Assembly: GCF_019795295.1 (NCBI RefSeq)
Contig: NZ_JAIMCG010000002.1
Location: 333,179 to 397,178 of the forward strand
DNA length: 64,000 nt
Direction: 5' to 3'
Source: Cupriavidus sp. AU9028
Lineage (GTDB): Bacteria > Pseudomonadota > Gammaproteobacteria > Burkholderiales > Burkholderiaceae
Shown: piece by piece, positions 42,786 through 51,575 of the stretch
Position numbering within the stretch: the first letter of the stretch is position 1
Layout of the letters: each line of letters starts with the position of its first letter
Made by a program: the position numbers and the translations under genes
The notes under the pieces: model-generated
Seen by the model: only the letters and a program-made list of their open reading frames with translations
Database searches by the model: none
What the model was told of the DNA's origin: nothing

Positions 42786-45700
42786 TCAGGTTTCCTGTCC
42801 AGGCGTGGCGAAAGCAATGGTGACGGCGAGCCCGTGCTGGTGCGCGACGGTGCAGGTGCCGCCAAGCTGGGCGACCAGGTCGTCGACCAGTTCGAGACCC
42901 AGGCCCGCGGCGGCATGCGACCGCCTTGACGGACCCATGCCAATGCCGTTGTCCGCCACCTGCAGCACGCATTGCTGCGGCTGCGCGACATGCAGACGCA
43001 CTGTCACGATGCCGTCGCGTCCATCGACGAAGCCGTGCTTGAGCGCGTTGGACACCAGTTCGTTGACGATCAGGCCGCAGGAGATGGCCCGGCCGATGTC
43101 CAGTTCGACTTCGTCGGCATCCACGCGCACCGTGACATCCTGCCGGGGAGGCCGATACGCGCGCGCCAGCTGCGCGCACAGGTTGCGCAGATGGTCCGCC
43201 ATCGCGACGCGCGCGAAGTTGCCGGCGCGGTAGAGGTTTTCGTGGGCCAGCGCCATCGAGCGCACGCGGTCGCGGCTCTCGGCGAACAGGCGCACGATAT
43301 CCGGGTCGTCGATGGCCGACGCCTGCAGGCTCAGCAGGCTGCTGATGAGCTGCAGGTTGTTCTTGACGCGGTGGTGGACCTCCTTGAGCAGCACGGTCTT
43401 TTCGTCAAGGCCCGCGTTCTCGATGGAGATCGCCGCGGTGGAGGCGAGCAGTTGCAGCACGGCAAGCCGCTGCGGCGTGAAGGCATGCGAGATGAGGCTG
43501 TTTTCCAGATACAGCATACCCAGCATCTCTCCTTGCCGGCGCAGCGGCAGGCACAGCACCGAGCGGTGCGCTTCGCGGTCGAAGTACGGGTCGGCGGCGA
43601 AGGCGTGGCGCTCGCGGGCGTCATCGATCAGCACGTGGGCATGGGTCCGGATCACGGCCTGCACGATGGTGAGCGGGACATGGGCCGCTGCAATATCGAT
43701 ATCCTCGCTCGACACGGCTACGCCGCCCGCGCCGACCCGGGCCTGGGCGCGGCTGCGCAGCCCCTTCTCGGCAGGAAGGACCAGCACGGCGCGCTCGGCG
43801 CCGGCCTGCTCCAGCGCGATGGTCATCACGCTGTCGATCACCTGCGCGAGAGTGCCCTGGTCGCTGACGGCCTGCAGCGAGCGGATGATGGCCTGCAGGT
43901 CCAGCGCCTGGGGCGAGGTGGCGACCACGGACGCCGCTTCGGGATGCGCTTGGGTCTGCGCTTGGGTCTGCGCTTGGGTATGCGCTTCGGCGAGCCGCTG
44001 CGCCACTGCCGGGTACGCGCGGCCGATTGCCGCCACCTTGCCGTGGGCGCCCCACTGCCGGTAGCAGCGCGCCGCCTCTGTCAGCAGCGCCGTCGCCATG
44101 CTGGACAACCCCTGCGCCAGCCACAGACGCGCGGCGTACTCGTTGGCAAGCGCCTCGTCATGAATGTGGCCGCAGCTGGCGGCGCTGGCGATGGCGGACT
44201 CGAGTTGCCGCATCGCCTCCTCGATCCGCCCTTCCATGCGCGCCACCTCGCCGGCAAGCAACGCCGCGCGGCTGGCGAAGTTTGCCGGCGCGTGCTGGGC
44301 CCACACGCGCATCTTGTCCAGATGACCGAGCGCGGCCTCGCGATGCATGCGCCGGCCGTCGGCGTCAGCAGCGGCGTGGCAGCCGGCGTGCGCCAGCCCG
44401 GCGAAGAAGTGATATTCGGCGTATTCGAGATGCCCCGCCGTACTCCAGAGCAGCGGCTGCGCGCGGTCGGCGGCGGCCAGCGCCTCCGGGAAGCGGCCGG
44501 CATAGATGTGGCACTGCGTCCGGCGTATCCAGTACCAGCAGGACGCGATGGCGAGGCTCCGATTGGCGTCCAGATGCGCCTCGAACTCGGCCTCGGCGAA
44601 GACGCCGTCGTCGAAGCAAGACAGCTGGCGCGTCGCGCCCCGCAGCGCGCGGATCAACTGCCGCTGCGCCGTGACGATGTCGACGATCAGCCCGAAGCGG
44701 GTCGCGCGGACGTGGGCGAGCTTCTCGTCCGCTTCCCGTTCCAGCTGGGCGAGCGGCGCACCGGCGGCGAGCCGGCTGCTGATCAGCGTGCTGGAACTGT
44801 AGCCGGCATAGGTCAGGTCCCCGCCTTCCACCGCTTCGTCGAAGGCCCGGCGCAGCAGCGCATCGCCAGCGGCGAAAGGACGCGTCCACGGCAGCACGTG
44901 GTAGGCGAACGTCATATAGACGCGCGGCTTGTAGCGCACGAGGCCGCGCGTCTGGACCAGGTCGTAGCCCAGCTTGCCGAACCGGTATGCCTTGCCGTAG
45001 TCGCCGAAGCAGGGACCGACCACCATGCCCAGGTAGGCGTACGCAAGCGACGACGCATCGGTATTGCCGTGCTGCACGCTGATACGGGCCATCCGGCACA
45101 GAATCAGGCAGACCAGATCCTCGTCGCTGAAGAACGCCGGCGGCAGCATCGCCGCGAGAACGTCGAGCATGGCGGTCTCGCGCGACTCCTGCAGCGTGGG
45201 CAGCGAGATCAGCTCGCCGATCTCGCGCGGGCCGATGGCGGCGAGCAGCGCGTCGTATTCCTGCCGCACGTCGGCGCGCGACGGCCGCTCGTTCCACGAG
45301 ATGCCGGCCTGGCGCAGGAACGCCAGTCCCGTTTCGATGGCCCGGTCGCTGCGGTCCCATGCCGTGTACAGCGTCACGCGCAGGCCCGCAATCGCGGCAC
45401 GCTCGGGCAGCGCGTCGGTCGTGCCGGCGATGGCCGCGAGCCGGTCGTCCGCTACCTGCAGCTGCCCGGTCAGGAATTCGCACTCGGCGCGCTTCCACGC
45501 GAGCTGGAAGCGCTGCCGGGCGAGCGGTTCCCCGTTGCCAGCGCTCCCCTCGATACCGTCGATACCGTCGATGCCGTCGTCCGGCAAGCCGGCGAGCAGG
45601 TCGTCGCCGGCAATGAAATAGGCCAGCGCGGATGCATGGGCGCTGGCCGCCCTTGCCTTGTCGCCGGCCAGGCCAAACAGCGCCGCGACCTGCCGCCGCT

Positions 45701-47969
45701 CCGCGTGCGATTCGATCATCGACACCGCCTGCAGGAAGTGCGTGGCGATGTCGAAGACCGCATCGGCAGGCAGATCGGCGCCGTTGCCGGCGAGCAGCCG
45801 GCGACCGATCAGAAGATGCATACGGGTCCGCTCGCGCTCCGGCAGCAGGGCATAGGCCGCTTCCTGGACCCGGTCATGCGCGAAGGCAACGACGCTGGCA
45901 TCCACGCGGACGAGGGACGCCAGGGCGGCGGGCTGAAGGCGCCGCCCGGCCTTTTCCGTCGACACCGCCATCGCCATGCGCAGCGCCTCGAGCGAGGCGG
46001 CATTGCCCAGGCAAGCGAGCGTGGACAACGCTTCGCGGGTTGCGGCGGGTAGCGAACGCAGCCGCTCGGCGGTCACGTCGATGGCATCCTCGCAGGACGC
46101 AAGCGCCTGCAGCGCGGGCAAGTCCCACTGCCATGCCTGCCTTGCCGGCTCGAAGCGCAGCAGGCCGCGATCGGCGAGCGACATCAGCAGCTGGACCGCG
46201 AAATAGGGATTGCCGCCGGTTCTCTCGGCCAGCACCTCCGCGAGCGGCGCCGCGCGTGCTTCATCGCATGCAAGGGCCTCCGCAACCAGCGCGGTGAGCG
46301 GCGCGGCGGCGAGGGGCTTCAGTTCAAGACGCTGCACGACGGCGGCGCCCGAGCCGATGGCGTCGAGCGTCCTGACCAGGCTCGGCGTCATGTCCGCTTC
46401 CGCGTCCCGGTAGGCGCAGACCCAGACCAGATGAGGCACGTCAGCGCTCCGGGCGAAGTCCTCGAGCAGGCAAAGCGTGGCGTCGTCGAGCCACTGCAGA
46501 TCGTCGAGGAACAGCACCAGCGGCCGCTGCGCGCTGGCAAAGACGCGCAGGAAGCGCTGGATCGCAGACTGGAAGCGCACCTGCCGCTGAGCGGGGGTCA
46601 GCACCGGCAGCGCCGGCGGCGCGCCGATCAGCGTTTGGAGCACCGGCACCAGCCCGAGCAGCAGCCTGGCGTTCGCGCCCAGCGCATCCTCGATGGCGAG
46701 CCGCCACGCTTCGCGCTCGTCCGGGCCGCTGGAGAGCACCTGCCGAACCAGCCCATCGAAGCACTGCGACAAGGTGGCGTAGGGAATGTCGCGCACGTAC
46801 TGGTCGAACTTGCCGGTGGCAAAGCGCACCGTGTCCGCATCGAAGGACCGGCGCACCGCGTCGACCAGCGCGGACTTGCCAACGCCCGAACGTCCGGAGA
46901 CGAGCACGAAGGCGGAGGCGCCGTCCCTGCGCACCCGCTCGATCGTGCCGGCAATGGCCGACGCTTCCCCGTCCCTGCCATGCAGCGTGTCGCTGCGGTG
47001 GATGCGCGCGCGCACGTCATCATCGAACAGGACGAACGCATCCAGCGGCAGGCCTTGCCGCAGTCGGGACAGGCATCGATCGAGATCCTGCACCGCGCCG
47101 AACGCCGACTGGTAGCGATCTTCCGGCGCTTTTTCCAGCAGCTTCATCACGATCCGCGATACCTGCTGCGGCACGGCCGGCGTGCGTTCGTGCGGCGGCA
47201 GCGGCCGTTGCGCCAGATGGCAGTGCACCCACTCCGCCGGCTCGGTCGCATGAAAGGGCAGCGTGCCGGTGAGCAGCCGATAGAGCAGCACGCCGAAGGA
47301 ATAGAGGTCCGCCCTGCCATCGACCGCCCGGTTGATCCGTCCGGTGCGCTCCGGTGCCATATAGGCGAAGGTGCCTTCGATCGCCTCCCCGTCCCGAGGC
47401 ACCGCCCTGCCCTCGCGCACTTCGGCGGCAAGGCCGAAGCCCGTCAGCCGCGCGGCAAGCGATTCGCCGACATCGTCGACCAGCACGTTCTCCGGCTTCA
47501 GGTCGCAATGCACCAGCGCCGCACCGTGCAGGCCATCGAGCGCCCGTGCGACGGCAACCCCGATGGCCAGCGCGGCGTCCAGCGCTGGCGGCTGCGCGAG
47601 CCGCTCGGACAGCAACGTGCCACCCGGATCGGCAAGCATCAGAAGCAGCTGGCTGCGATGCTCGATCAGCGCGAGCGGGCGGGCACCCCATTGCGGATCG
47701 ATGGCCGCGCGCAGCGCGTACTCCTGGCGCAGCCGCTGCGTGCCAGCGGGCAGTGGGCTCGCCATCGCGGGCGCTGTCACGGACGCCCTCGCGGGCGCCA
47801 TCGCGGCAAGGCAACTGGCGCCCGCCGCGCTGACGCGATACAGCGTCACGCCGGCATCGCGCCGCAGCAGATGAACGGCCTGCACGCTGGCGAAGCGGCT
47901 GTCCAGCGCGGCGAGCGGTTCCAGCAGGGCGGCGGATTCCGCCCCGGCTTCAGTCGGGCGTTCGGTCAT
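42786..47969 (-). CDS. Giant protein: kinase-like domain + AAA ATPase + GAF + HisKA_2 histidine kinase
   Basis: This 1727-residue multidomain sensor resembles the kinase/ATPase/histidine-kinase fusions of the AAA_16 group. Residues ~25-300 are a Ser/Thr-kinase-like fold. It keeps HCDLKPENVLV (154-164) and YMAPERTG, but lacks a Gly-rich loop and has Gly177 instead of Asp in the DFG motif (LTGFGLA). Residues ~330-640 form an AAA ATPase with Walker A GRSGVGKSALVD and Walker B LVLFLDDLQWLDD. A helical-repeat region (~650-1320) follows, then a GAF domain (~1350-1510) and a HisKA_2 kinase with the H box EVHHRVKNNLQLISS near 1528 and HATPase (NELVSNALKHGF, VADNGIGM, GLGLELVDDLVAQLGG). Short 12-bp repeats (43945-43986) encode a Thr-Gln-Ala run. 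It is translated between the FixJ regulator and the receiver-PAS kinase. Confidence 0.9.
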   Translation of the reverse strand: MTERPTEAGAESAALLEPLAALDSRFASVQAVHLLRRDAGVTLYRVSAAGASCLAAMAPARASVTAPAMASPLPAGTQRLRQEYALRAAIDPQWGARPLALIEHRSQLLLMLADPGGTLLSERLAQPPALDAALAIGVAVARALDGLHGAALVHCDLKPENVLVDDVGESLAARLTGFGLAAEVREGRAVPRDGEAIEGTFAYMAPERTGRINRAVDGRADLYSFGVLLYRLLTGTLPFHATEPAEWVHCHLAQRPLPPHERTPAVPQQVSRIVMKLLEKAPEDRYQSAFGAVQDLDRCLSRLRQGLPLDAFVLFDDDVRARIHRSDTLHGRDGEASAIAGTIERVRRDGASAFVLVSGRSGVGKSALVDAVRRSFDADTVRFATGKFDQYVRDIPYATLSQCFDGLVRQVLSSGPDEREAWRLAIEDALGANARLLLGLVPVLQTLIGAPPALPVLTPAQRQVRFQSAIQRFLRVFASAQRPLVLFLDDLQWLDDATLCLLEDFARSADVPHLVWVCAYRDAEADMTPSLVRTLDAIGSGAAVVQRLELKPLAAAPLTALVAEALACDEARAAPLAEVLAERTGGNPYFAVQLLMSLADRGLLRFEPARQAWQWDLPALQALASCEDAIDVTAERLRSLPAATREALSTLACLGNAASLEALRMAMAVSTEKAGRRLQPAALASLVRVDASVVAFAHDRVQEAAYALLPERERTRMHLLIGRRLLAGNGADLPADAVFDIATHFLQAVSMIESHAERRQVAALFGLAGDKARAASAHASALAYFIAGDDLLAGLPDDGIDGIDGIEGSAGNGEPLARQRFQLAWKRAECEFLTGQLQVADDRLAAIAGTTDALPERAAIAGLRVTLYTAWDRSDRAIETGLAFLRQAGISWNERPSRADVRQEYDALLAAIGPREIGELISLPTLQESRETAMLDVLAAMLPPAFFSDEDLVCLILCRMARISVQHGNTDASSLAYAYLGMVVGPCFGDYGKAYRFGKLGYDLVQTRGLVRYKPRVYMTFAYHVLPWTRPFAAGDALLRRAFDEAVEGGDLTYAGYSSSTLISSRLAAGAPLAQLEREADEKLAHVRATRFGLIVDIVTAQRQLIRALRGATRQLSCFDDGVFAEAEFEAHLDANRSLAIASCWYWIRRTQCHIYAGRFPEALAAADRAQPLLWSTAGHLEYAEYHFFAGLAHAGCHAAADADGRRMHREAALGHLDKMRVWAQHAPANFASRAALLAGEVARMEGRIEEAMRQLESAIASAASCGHIHDEALANEYAARLWLAQGLSSMATALLTEAARCYRQWGAHGKVAAIGRAYPAVAQRLAEAHTQAQTQAQTQAHPEAASVVATSPQALDLQAIIRSLQAVSDQGTLAQVIDSVMTIALEQAGAERAVLVLPAEKGLRSRAQARVGAGGVAVSSEDIDIAAAHVPLTIVQAVIRTHAHVLIDDARERHAFAADPYFDREAHRSVLCLPLRRQGEMLGMLYLENSLISHAFTPQRLAVLQLLASTAAISIENAGLDEKTVLLKEVHHRVKNNLQLISSLLSLQASAIDDPDIVRLFAESRDRVRSMALAHENLYRAGNFARVAMADHLRNLCAQLARAYRPPRQDVTVRVDADEVELDIGRAISCGLIVNELVSNALKHGFVDGRDGIVTVRLHVAQPQQCVLQVADNGIGMGPSRRSHAAAGLGLELVDDLVAQLGGTCTVAHQHGLAVTIAFATPGQET

Positions 47970-48030
47970 ACGTCGATGGAGACTGGCGGGGAGGACTGAC
48001 GAGCAAGCGCGGATCGGACCGACAGCGGCA

Positions 48031-48672
48031 CTAGCGCAGGCCGAGCTGCTGGGCCATCAGCACGAGATCGGCGAAGGTACGTGCCTTCATCTTGCGCATG
48101 GCCTGACCCCGATGGATCTTGACCGTGACTTCGCTGATGCCGATATCGGCCGCGATCTGCTTGTTCAGCCGCCCGCTTGCCGCCAGCCCCATCACTTCGC
48201 TCTCGCGCGGTGTCAGGGTGGCGTAGTTGGCGCGGACCTCGTCGGCCTGACGCATCTCTTCGCGGCGCAGCCGATCCTTTTCCAGCGCCGCCGAGACTGC
48301 GTCGAGCAGGTCCTGATCGCGAAACGGCTTGACCATGAAGTCCTCGGCGCCGGCCTTCATCGCCGCCACCGTCATCGGGATGTCGCCATATCCCGTCATG
48401 AAGATGATCGGAATGCGCACCTGCCTTTGCGCGAGCCGGCTCTGCAGGTCCAGCCCGCTGGGGCCGCGCAGGCGCACGTCGAGCACCAGGCAACACGGGG
48501 TATCGGGCAGCGGGTAGTCGAGCATTTCGGAGGCCGAGCCGAACAGGGCGGCCTGCATGCCGACGGAGCGAAAAAGACTTGCCAGGCCGGTACGGACCCC
48601 GGCATCGTCGTCGACGACCAGGACCATCGACTCGTTGCCGGCGCTGCCCTGCGCCACGCTGAGGGATGTCAC
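48031..48672 (-). CDS. FixJ-type response regulator
   Basis: This 213-residue regulator has a receiver (SMVLVVDDDAGVR acidic pocket, CLVLDVRLRGPSG phospho-Asp, IIFMTGYGD, FMVKPFRDQ) and a C-terminal LuxR-type helix-turn-helix (LTPRESEVMGLAASGRLNK, SEVTVKIHRGQAM). I place the start at the GTG at 48672 because GGAGG precedes it at 6 bp; the in-frame ATG at 48714 has no ribosome site. It is the first gene of the minus-strand module, with the giant kinase gene starting 61 bp downstream. That kinase is the obvious partner. A near-identical C-terminal fragment is found at 55515. Confidence 0.92.
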   Translation of the reverse strand: MTSLSVAQGSAGNESMVLVVDDDAGVRTGLASLFRSVGMQAALFGSASEMLDYPLPDTPCCLVLDVRLRGPSGLDLQSRLAQRQVRIPIIFMTGYGDIPMTVAAMKAGAEDFMVKPFRDQDLLDAVSAALEKDRLRREEMRQADEVRANYATLTPRESEVMGLAASGRLNKQIAADIGISEVTVKIHRGQAMRKMKARTFADLVLMAQQLGLR

Positions 48673-48926
48673 GGTAAACCTCCAGTCCGCTCGCCGGATC
48701 GACGCGGAGTCCATAAAGACGGGGCGGTCATGCCGCCCCGGGCTCGGGTAGATTTCAGCACATTGACGTTGCGTTGACCACCATACCATTGTCTTAGTGT
48801 ACAGACAGGTGCGAGCCACGATGCTCCCGTGGGGCCCGCCTGTCGGCCGCATGCCGACTGTGCGGCGGCATCGGCCCGTCTACCATGTGCTGTGGCCGGG
48901 CCTGTCCGGCGGACCAGACAAGCACA

Positions 48927-50399
48927 ATGAAACCCGACGCCAGGCTCACTACCGGCCCGATCGGCCGCACCCTGCTGCTGTTCTCGCTGCCGGTGCTCGG
49001 CAGCAACATCCTGCAATCGCTGAACGCCTCCATCAACTCGATCTGGGTTGGCCATCATCTGGGCGAGGCTGCGCTGACGGCGACCTCGAACGCCAACATC
49101 CTGCTGTTCTTCCTGCTCGGCGTGGTGTTCGGCACCAGCATGGCCAACACCATCATGGTGGGGCAGGCCATCGGCTCGGGCGACGCGCAGGCGGCGCGGC
49201 GCGTGGTGGGCACCAGCGCCGTGTTCTTCGTGCTGCTGTCCGTCGCCGCCGCGGGGATCGGCTACGTCTTCACCCCTGCCATCCTGCAGGCGATGGGCAC
49301 GCCCGCGGACGCCACGCCGCTGGCGATCCGCTATCTGCGGATCATCTTCCTGGCGCTGCCGTTCATGTACTTCTACAACTTCGTGATGATGACGTTACGC
49401 GGCGCGGGCGATTCCCGCACGCCGTTCTACTTCATGCTGCTGTCGGTCGTGCTAGACGTGGTGCTCAACCCGATCCTGATCTTCGGCGTCGGTCCGCTGC
49501 CCGCGCTGCACATCGCCGGTTCGGCCCTGGCCACGCTGATTTCCCAGCTGGTGGCGCTGGCCGCGATGCTGTGGGTGCTCTACCGCCGCCGGCACTTCCT
49601 CGCGCTCGGTCGAAGCGAGCTGGCGTTCCTGCGGCCGGACCCCGCCATTCTGAAGGCGCTGCTGATCAAGGGCATCCCGATGGGATTGCAGATGGTCGTG
49701 ATCTCGTCGTCGGCCATCGTGATGATGGCGATGGTCAATCGATATGGCTCGGAGACCGCCGCCGCGTACGGCGTGGCGTCGCAGCTGTGGACCTATGTGC
49801 AGATGCCCGCCCTTGCCGTGGGCGCCAGCGTCTCGTCGATGGTCGCGCAGAATATCGGCGCCCGGCGCTGGGACCGCGTGGGCCAGATCACGCGCACCGG
49901 CCTGCTCTTCAACGTGCTGATGACCGGCGCGCTGGTGGGCCTGATCTACCTGTTCAACCGGCATTCGCTTGGGCTGTTCCTGCCGGACGAAGGCGGCGCC
50001 ATCGAGATCGCGCAGCACATCAATGCGGTGGTGCTGTGGTCCTTCGTGCTGTTCGGCTTTTCCATCGTGCTGTTCGGCACGGTGCGCGCGACCGGGGCGG
50101 TGATGGTCCCGCTGGTGGTGCTGTTCGTCTCGATGTGGCTGGTGCGCGTGCCGTTCGCCTGGGGGCTTGGCGACCGCTATGGCGCCGATGCGATCTGGTG
50201 GAGCTTTCCGCTGGGATCGTTGATTTCGCTGGCGCTGGCCGCGGCCTACTACCGGTATGGGAACTGGCGCGCGAGCCACGTGCTGCCGGTCTCCGATGCG
50301 GCCAGCGAGGTGGTCGGCCAGGCCGCGGACACGAGCATGGCACCGCCTTGCGAGGATGCGCGGGAGCCGCTGGCCGAGCCGGAAGCGAGGCCTGCGTAA
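48927..50399 (+). CDS. MATE family efflux transporter
   Basis: This 490-residue antiporter has 12 helices in two homologous halves. It opens with LTTGPIGRTLLLFSLPVLGS and continues with WVGHHLGEAALTATSNANIL, then NFVMMTLRGAGDSRTP and VASQLWTYVQMPALAVGASV, as in NorM/DinF-related MATE exporters that expel cationic drugs or metabolites in exchange for Na+ or H+. A 40-residue hydrophilic C-terminal tail (SEVVGQAADTSMAPPCEDA) extends beyond the last helix. The ATG at 48927 has no strong ribosome site. It is divergent from the FixJ module, separated by 254 bp. The substrate is not inferable. Confidence 0.92.
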   Translation: MKPDARLTTGPIGRTLLLFSLPVLGSNILQSLNASINSIWVGHHLGEAALTATSNANILLFFLLGVVFGTSMANTIMVGQAIGSGDAQAARRVVGTSAVFFVLLSVAAAGIGYVFTPAILQAMGTPADATPLAIRYLRIIFLALPFMYFYNFVMMTLRGAGDSRTPFYFMLLSVVLDVVLNPILIFGVGPLPALHIAGSALATLISQLVALAAMLWVLYRRRHFLALGRSELAFLRPDPAILKALLIKGIPMGLQMVVISSSAIVMMAMVNRYGSETAAAYGVASQLWTYVQMPALAVGASVSSMVAQNIGARRWDRVGQITRTGLLFNVLMTGALVGLIYLFNRHSLGLFLPDEGGAIEIAQHINAVVLWSFVLFGFSIVLFGTVRATGAVMVPLVVLFVSMWLVRVPFAWGLGDRYGADAIWWSFPLGSLISLALAAAYYRYGNWRASHVLPVSDAASEVVGQAADTSMAPPCEDAREPLAEPEARPA

Positions 50400-50439
50400 G
50401 GGGCGATGCGGGCGCAGGCCATGCGGGCCGGCCCCGGTC

Positions 50440-51030
50440 CTACCCTCTCTCGCCGCGCGTGACCGTGCTCTCTATCAGGTCCACCATCGCCGCGCGGATT
50501 GCCCGCGGGTCGTCACCGGCGTCGATCGCCAGCGCCGCCCGGTCGAAGGCAGCCGACAACAACGTCGCCAGCGCTGCGATCGTCAGCGGCGGGGCGAGGC
50601 GGCTGTCGAGCGCGGCGGCCAGGCCCTCGCGCAGCGTGCGGCCAGCCCAGGCCTGATCCAGCGCCAGGGCCTCGGCAACCCCCAATACCGCCGGGCCGTC
50701 CACCAGCATCAGCCGGGTCCGGCCCGTCACCGTCATTGCCGCCAGATAGGCCTCGCTGCCGGCCACCAGCGCGGCCCTGGCATCGTCCGCGGCAGGGGCC
50801 GCGCGCTCGATCTCCTCGGCCACTTGCCGCATCTCTTCCTCCACGACGGCCCGGAACAGCGCGCGCTTGTCCTCGAAGTGGTGATACAAGGCGCCGCGCG
50901 TGATGCCCGCCGCCGCGACGATCTCCGGCGTGGAGGTGGCGGCATAGCCCTTCTCGACGAACAGGGCTCGTGCGGCCGCGATCAGCGCGGCGCGCGTGGT
51001 GTCCGTTCTTTCCCGATTGGTCCGAGCCAT
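50440..51030 (-). CDS. TetR-family repressor
   Basis: This 196-residue repressor has an N-terminal TetR helix-turn-helix ([20 protein letters not shown], then [25 protein letters not shown]) and an all-helical effector domain ending in [14 protein letters not shown]. The start at 51030 is taken because AGGAGG lies 12 bp upstream; an in-frame ATG at 51054 overlaps the operator. It is divergent from the VOC gene at 51129, with two palindromic operators between them. It therefore probably represses both itself and the VOC gene until a ligand binds. Confidence 0.92.
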   Translation of the reverse strand: MARTNRERTDTTRAALIAAARALFVEKGYAATSTPEIVAAAGITRGALYHHFEDKRALFRAVVEEEMRQVAEEIERAAPAADDARAALVAGSEAYLAAMTVTGRTRLMLVDGPAVLGVAEALALDQAWAGRTLREGLAAALDSRLAPPLTIAALATLLSAAFDRAALAIDAGDDPRAIRAAMVDLIESTVTRGERG

Positions 51031-51051
51031 GGCGGTTGCGATCCTCCTTTG

Positions 51052-51070
51052 CATACATGCAGCCTGTATG
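51052..51070. promoter_or_regulatory. TetR operator 1
   Basis: CATACATGCAGCCTGTATG is an inverted repeat CATACA-N7-TGTATG. A 16-bp core (ACATGCAGCCTGTATG) recurs exactly at 51086-51101. It overlaps the presumed start region of the TetR gene, as autoregulatory operators usually do. Confidence 0.75.
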
Positions 51071-51085
51071 CTATAACGGAACGCA

Positions 51086-51101
51086 ACATGCAGCCTGTAT
51101 G
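51086..51101. promoter_or_regulatory. TetR operator 2
   Basis: This is an exact copy of the 16-bp core ACATGCAGCCTGTATG, 31 bp from operator 1 (three helical turns), followed by a T-rich run and the ribosome site of the VOC gene. It would block VOC transcription. Confidence 0.75.
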
Positions 51102-51128
51102 TTTTTTTCGTCCTCCAGGAGTGTCGCC

Positions 51129-51554
51129 ATGAAGATCACCAGCTTCTACCCCGTCATCCAGACCGCCGACGTCGCCGGCACGGCCGGGTTCTACCGCGAG
51201 CATTTCGGCTTCGAGCCGCAATTCTCCAGTGACTGGTACTGGCACTTGCAGATGCCGGACGCGCCGGAGGTGAACCTGGCGGTACTGGACTACCGGCACG
51301 AGACCATCCCGGCCGGCCGGGGCGCCCCCGTGGCGGGCACCATCCTCAATTTCGAGGTGGAGGATGTGGACGCCGTGTATCGCCACGCGCAGCAGGCGGG
51401 GCTGCCGATCCTGCTTGCGCTGCGCGACGAGCCGTTCGGCCAGCGGCATTTCATCACCGCCGATCCGAACGGCGTGCTGATCGACGTGATCAAGCCGATC
51501 CCGCCCTCGGCGGAATTCGCGGCACAGTACACGCCCGACGCCCTGCCGCAGTGA
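51129..51554 (+). CDS. VOC family protein (TetR-controlled)
   Basis: This 141-residue glyoxalase-superfamily protein shows [20 protein letters not shown], a [18 protein letters not shown] strand, [20 protein letters not shown] and [16 protein letters not shown]. The second-half DPNGxxxDV motif is typical of bleomycin-resistance-like VOC proteins. The start at 51129 has CAGGAG upstream. The divergent TetR gene and the two operators imply inducible expression by a toxic or xenobiotic compound. Convergent with the Bug gene at 51576. Confidence 0.9.
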   Translation: MKITSFYPVIQTADVAGTAGFYREHFGFEPQFSSDWYWHLQMPDAPEVNLAVLDYRHETIPAGRGAPVAGTILNFEVEDVDAVYRHAQQAGLPILLALRDEPFGQRHFITADPNGVLIDVIKPIPPSAEFAAQYTPDALPQ

Positions 51555-51575
51555 CGGTGCGCCCGCGCGCGGCCG

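Noticed and set aside
42972-46052. A 1026-codon open frame on the plus strand
   Set aside because: It is antisense to the giant sensor gene, whose protein shows clear AAA, GAF and kinase motifs. The antisense protein has low-complexity Gly/Arg/His composition.
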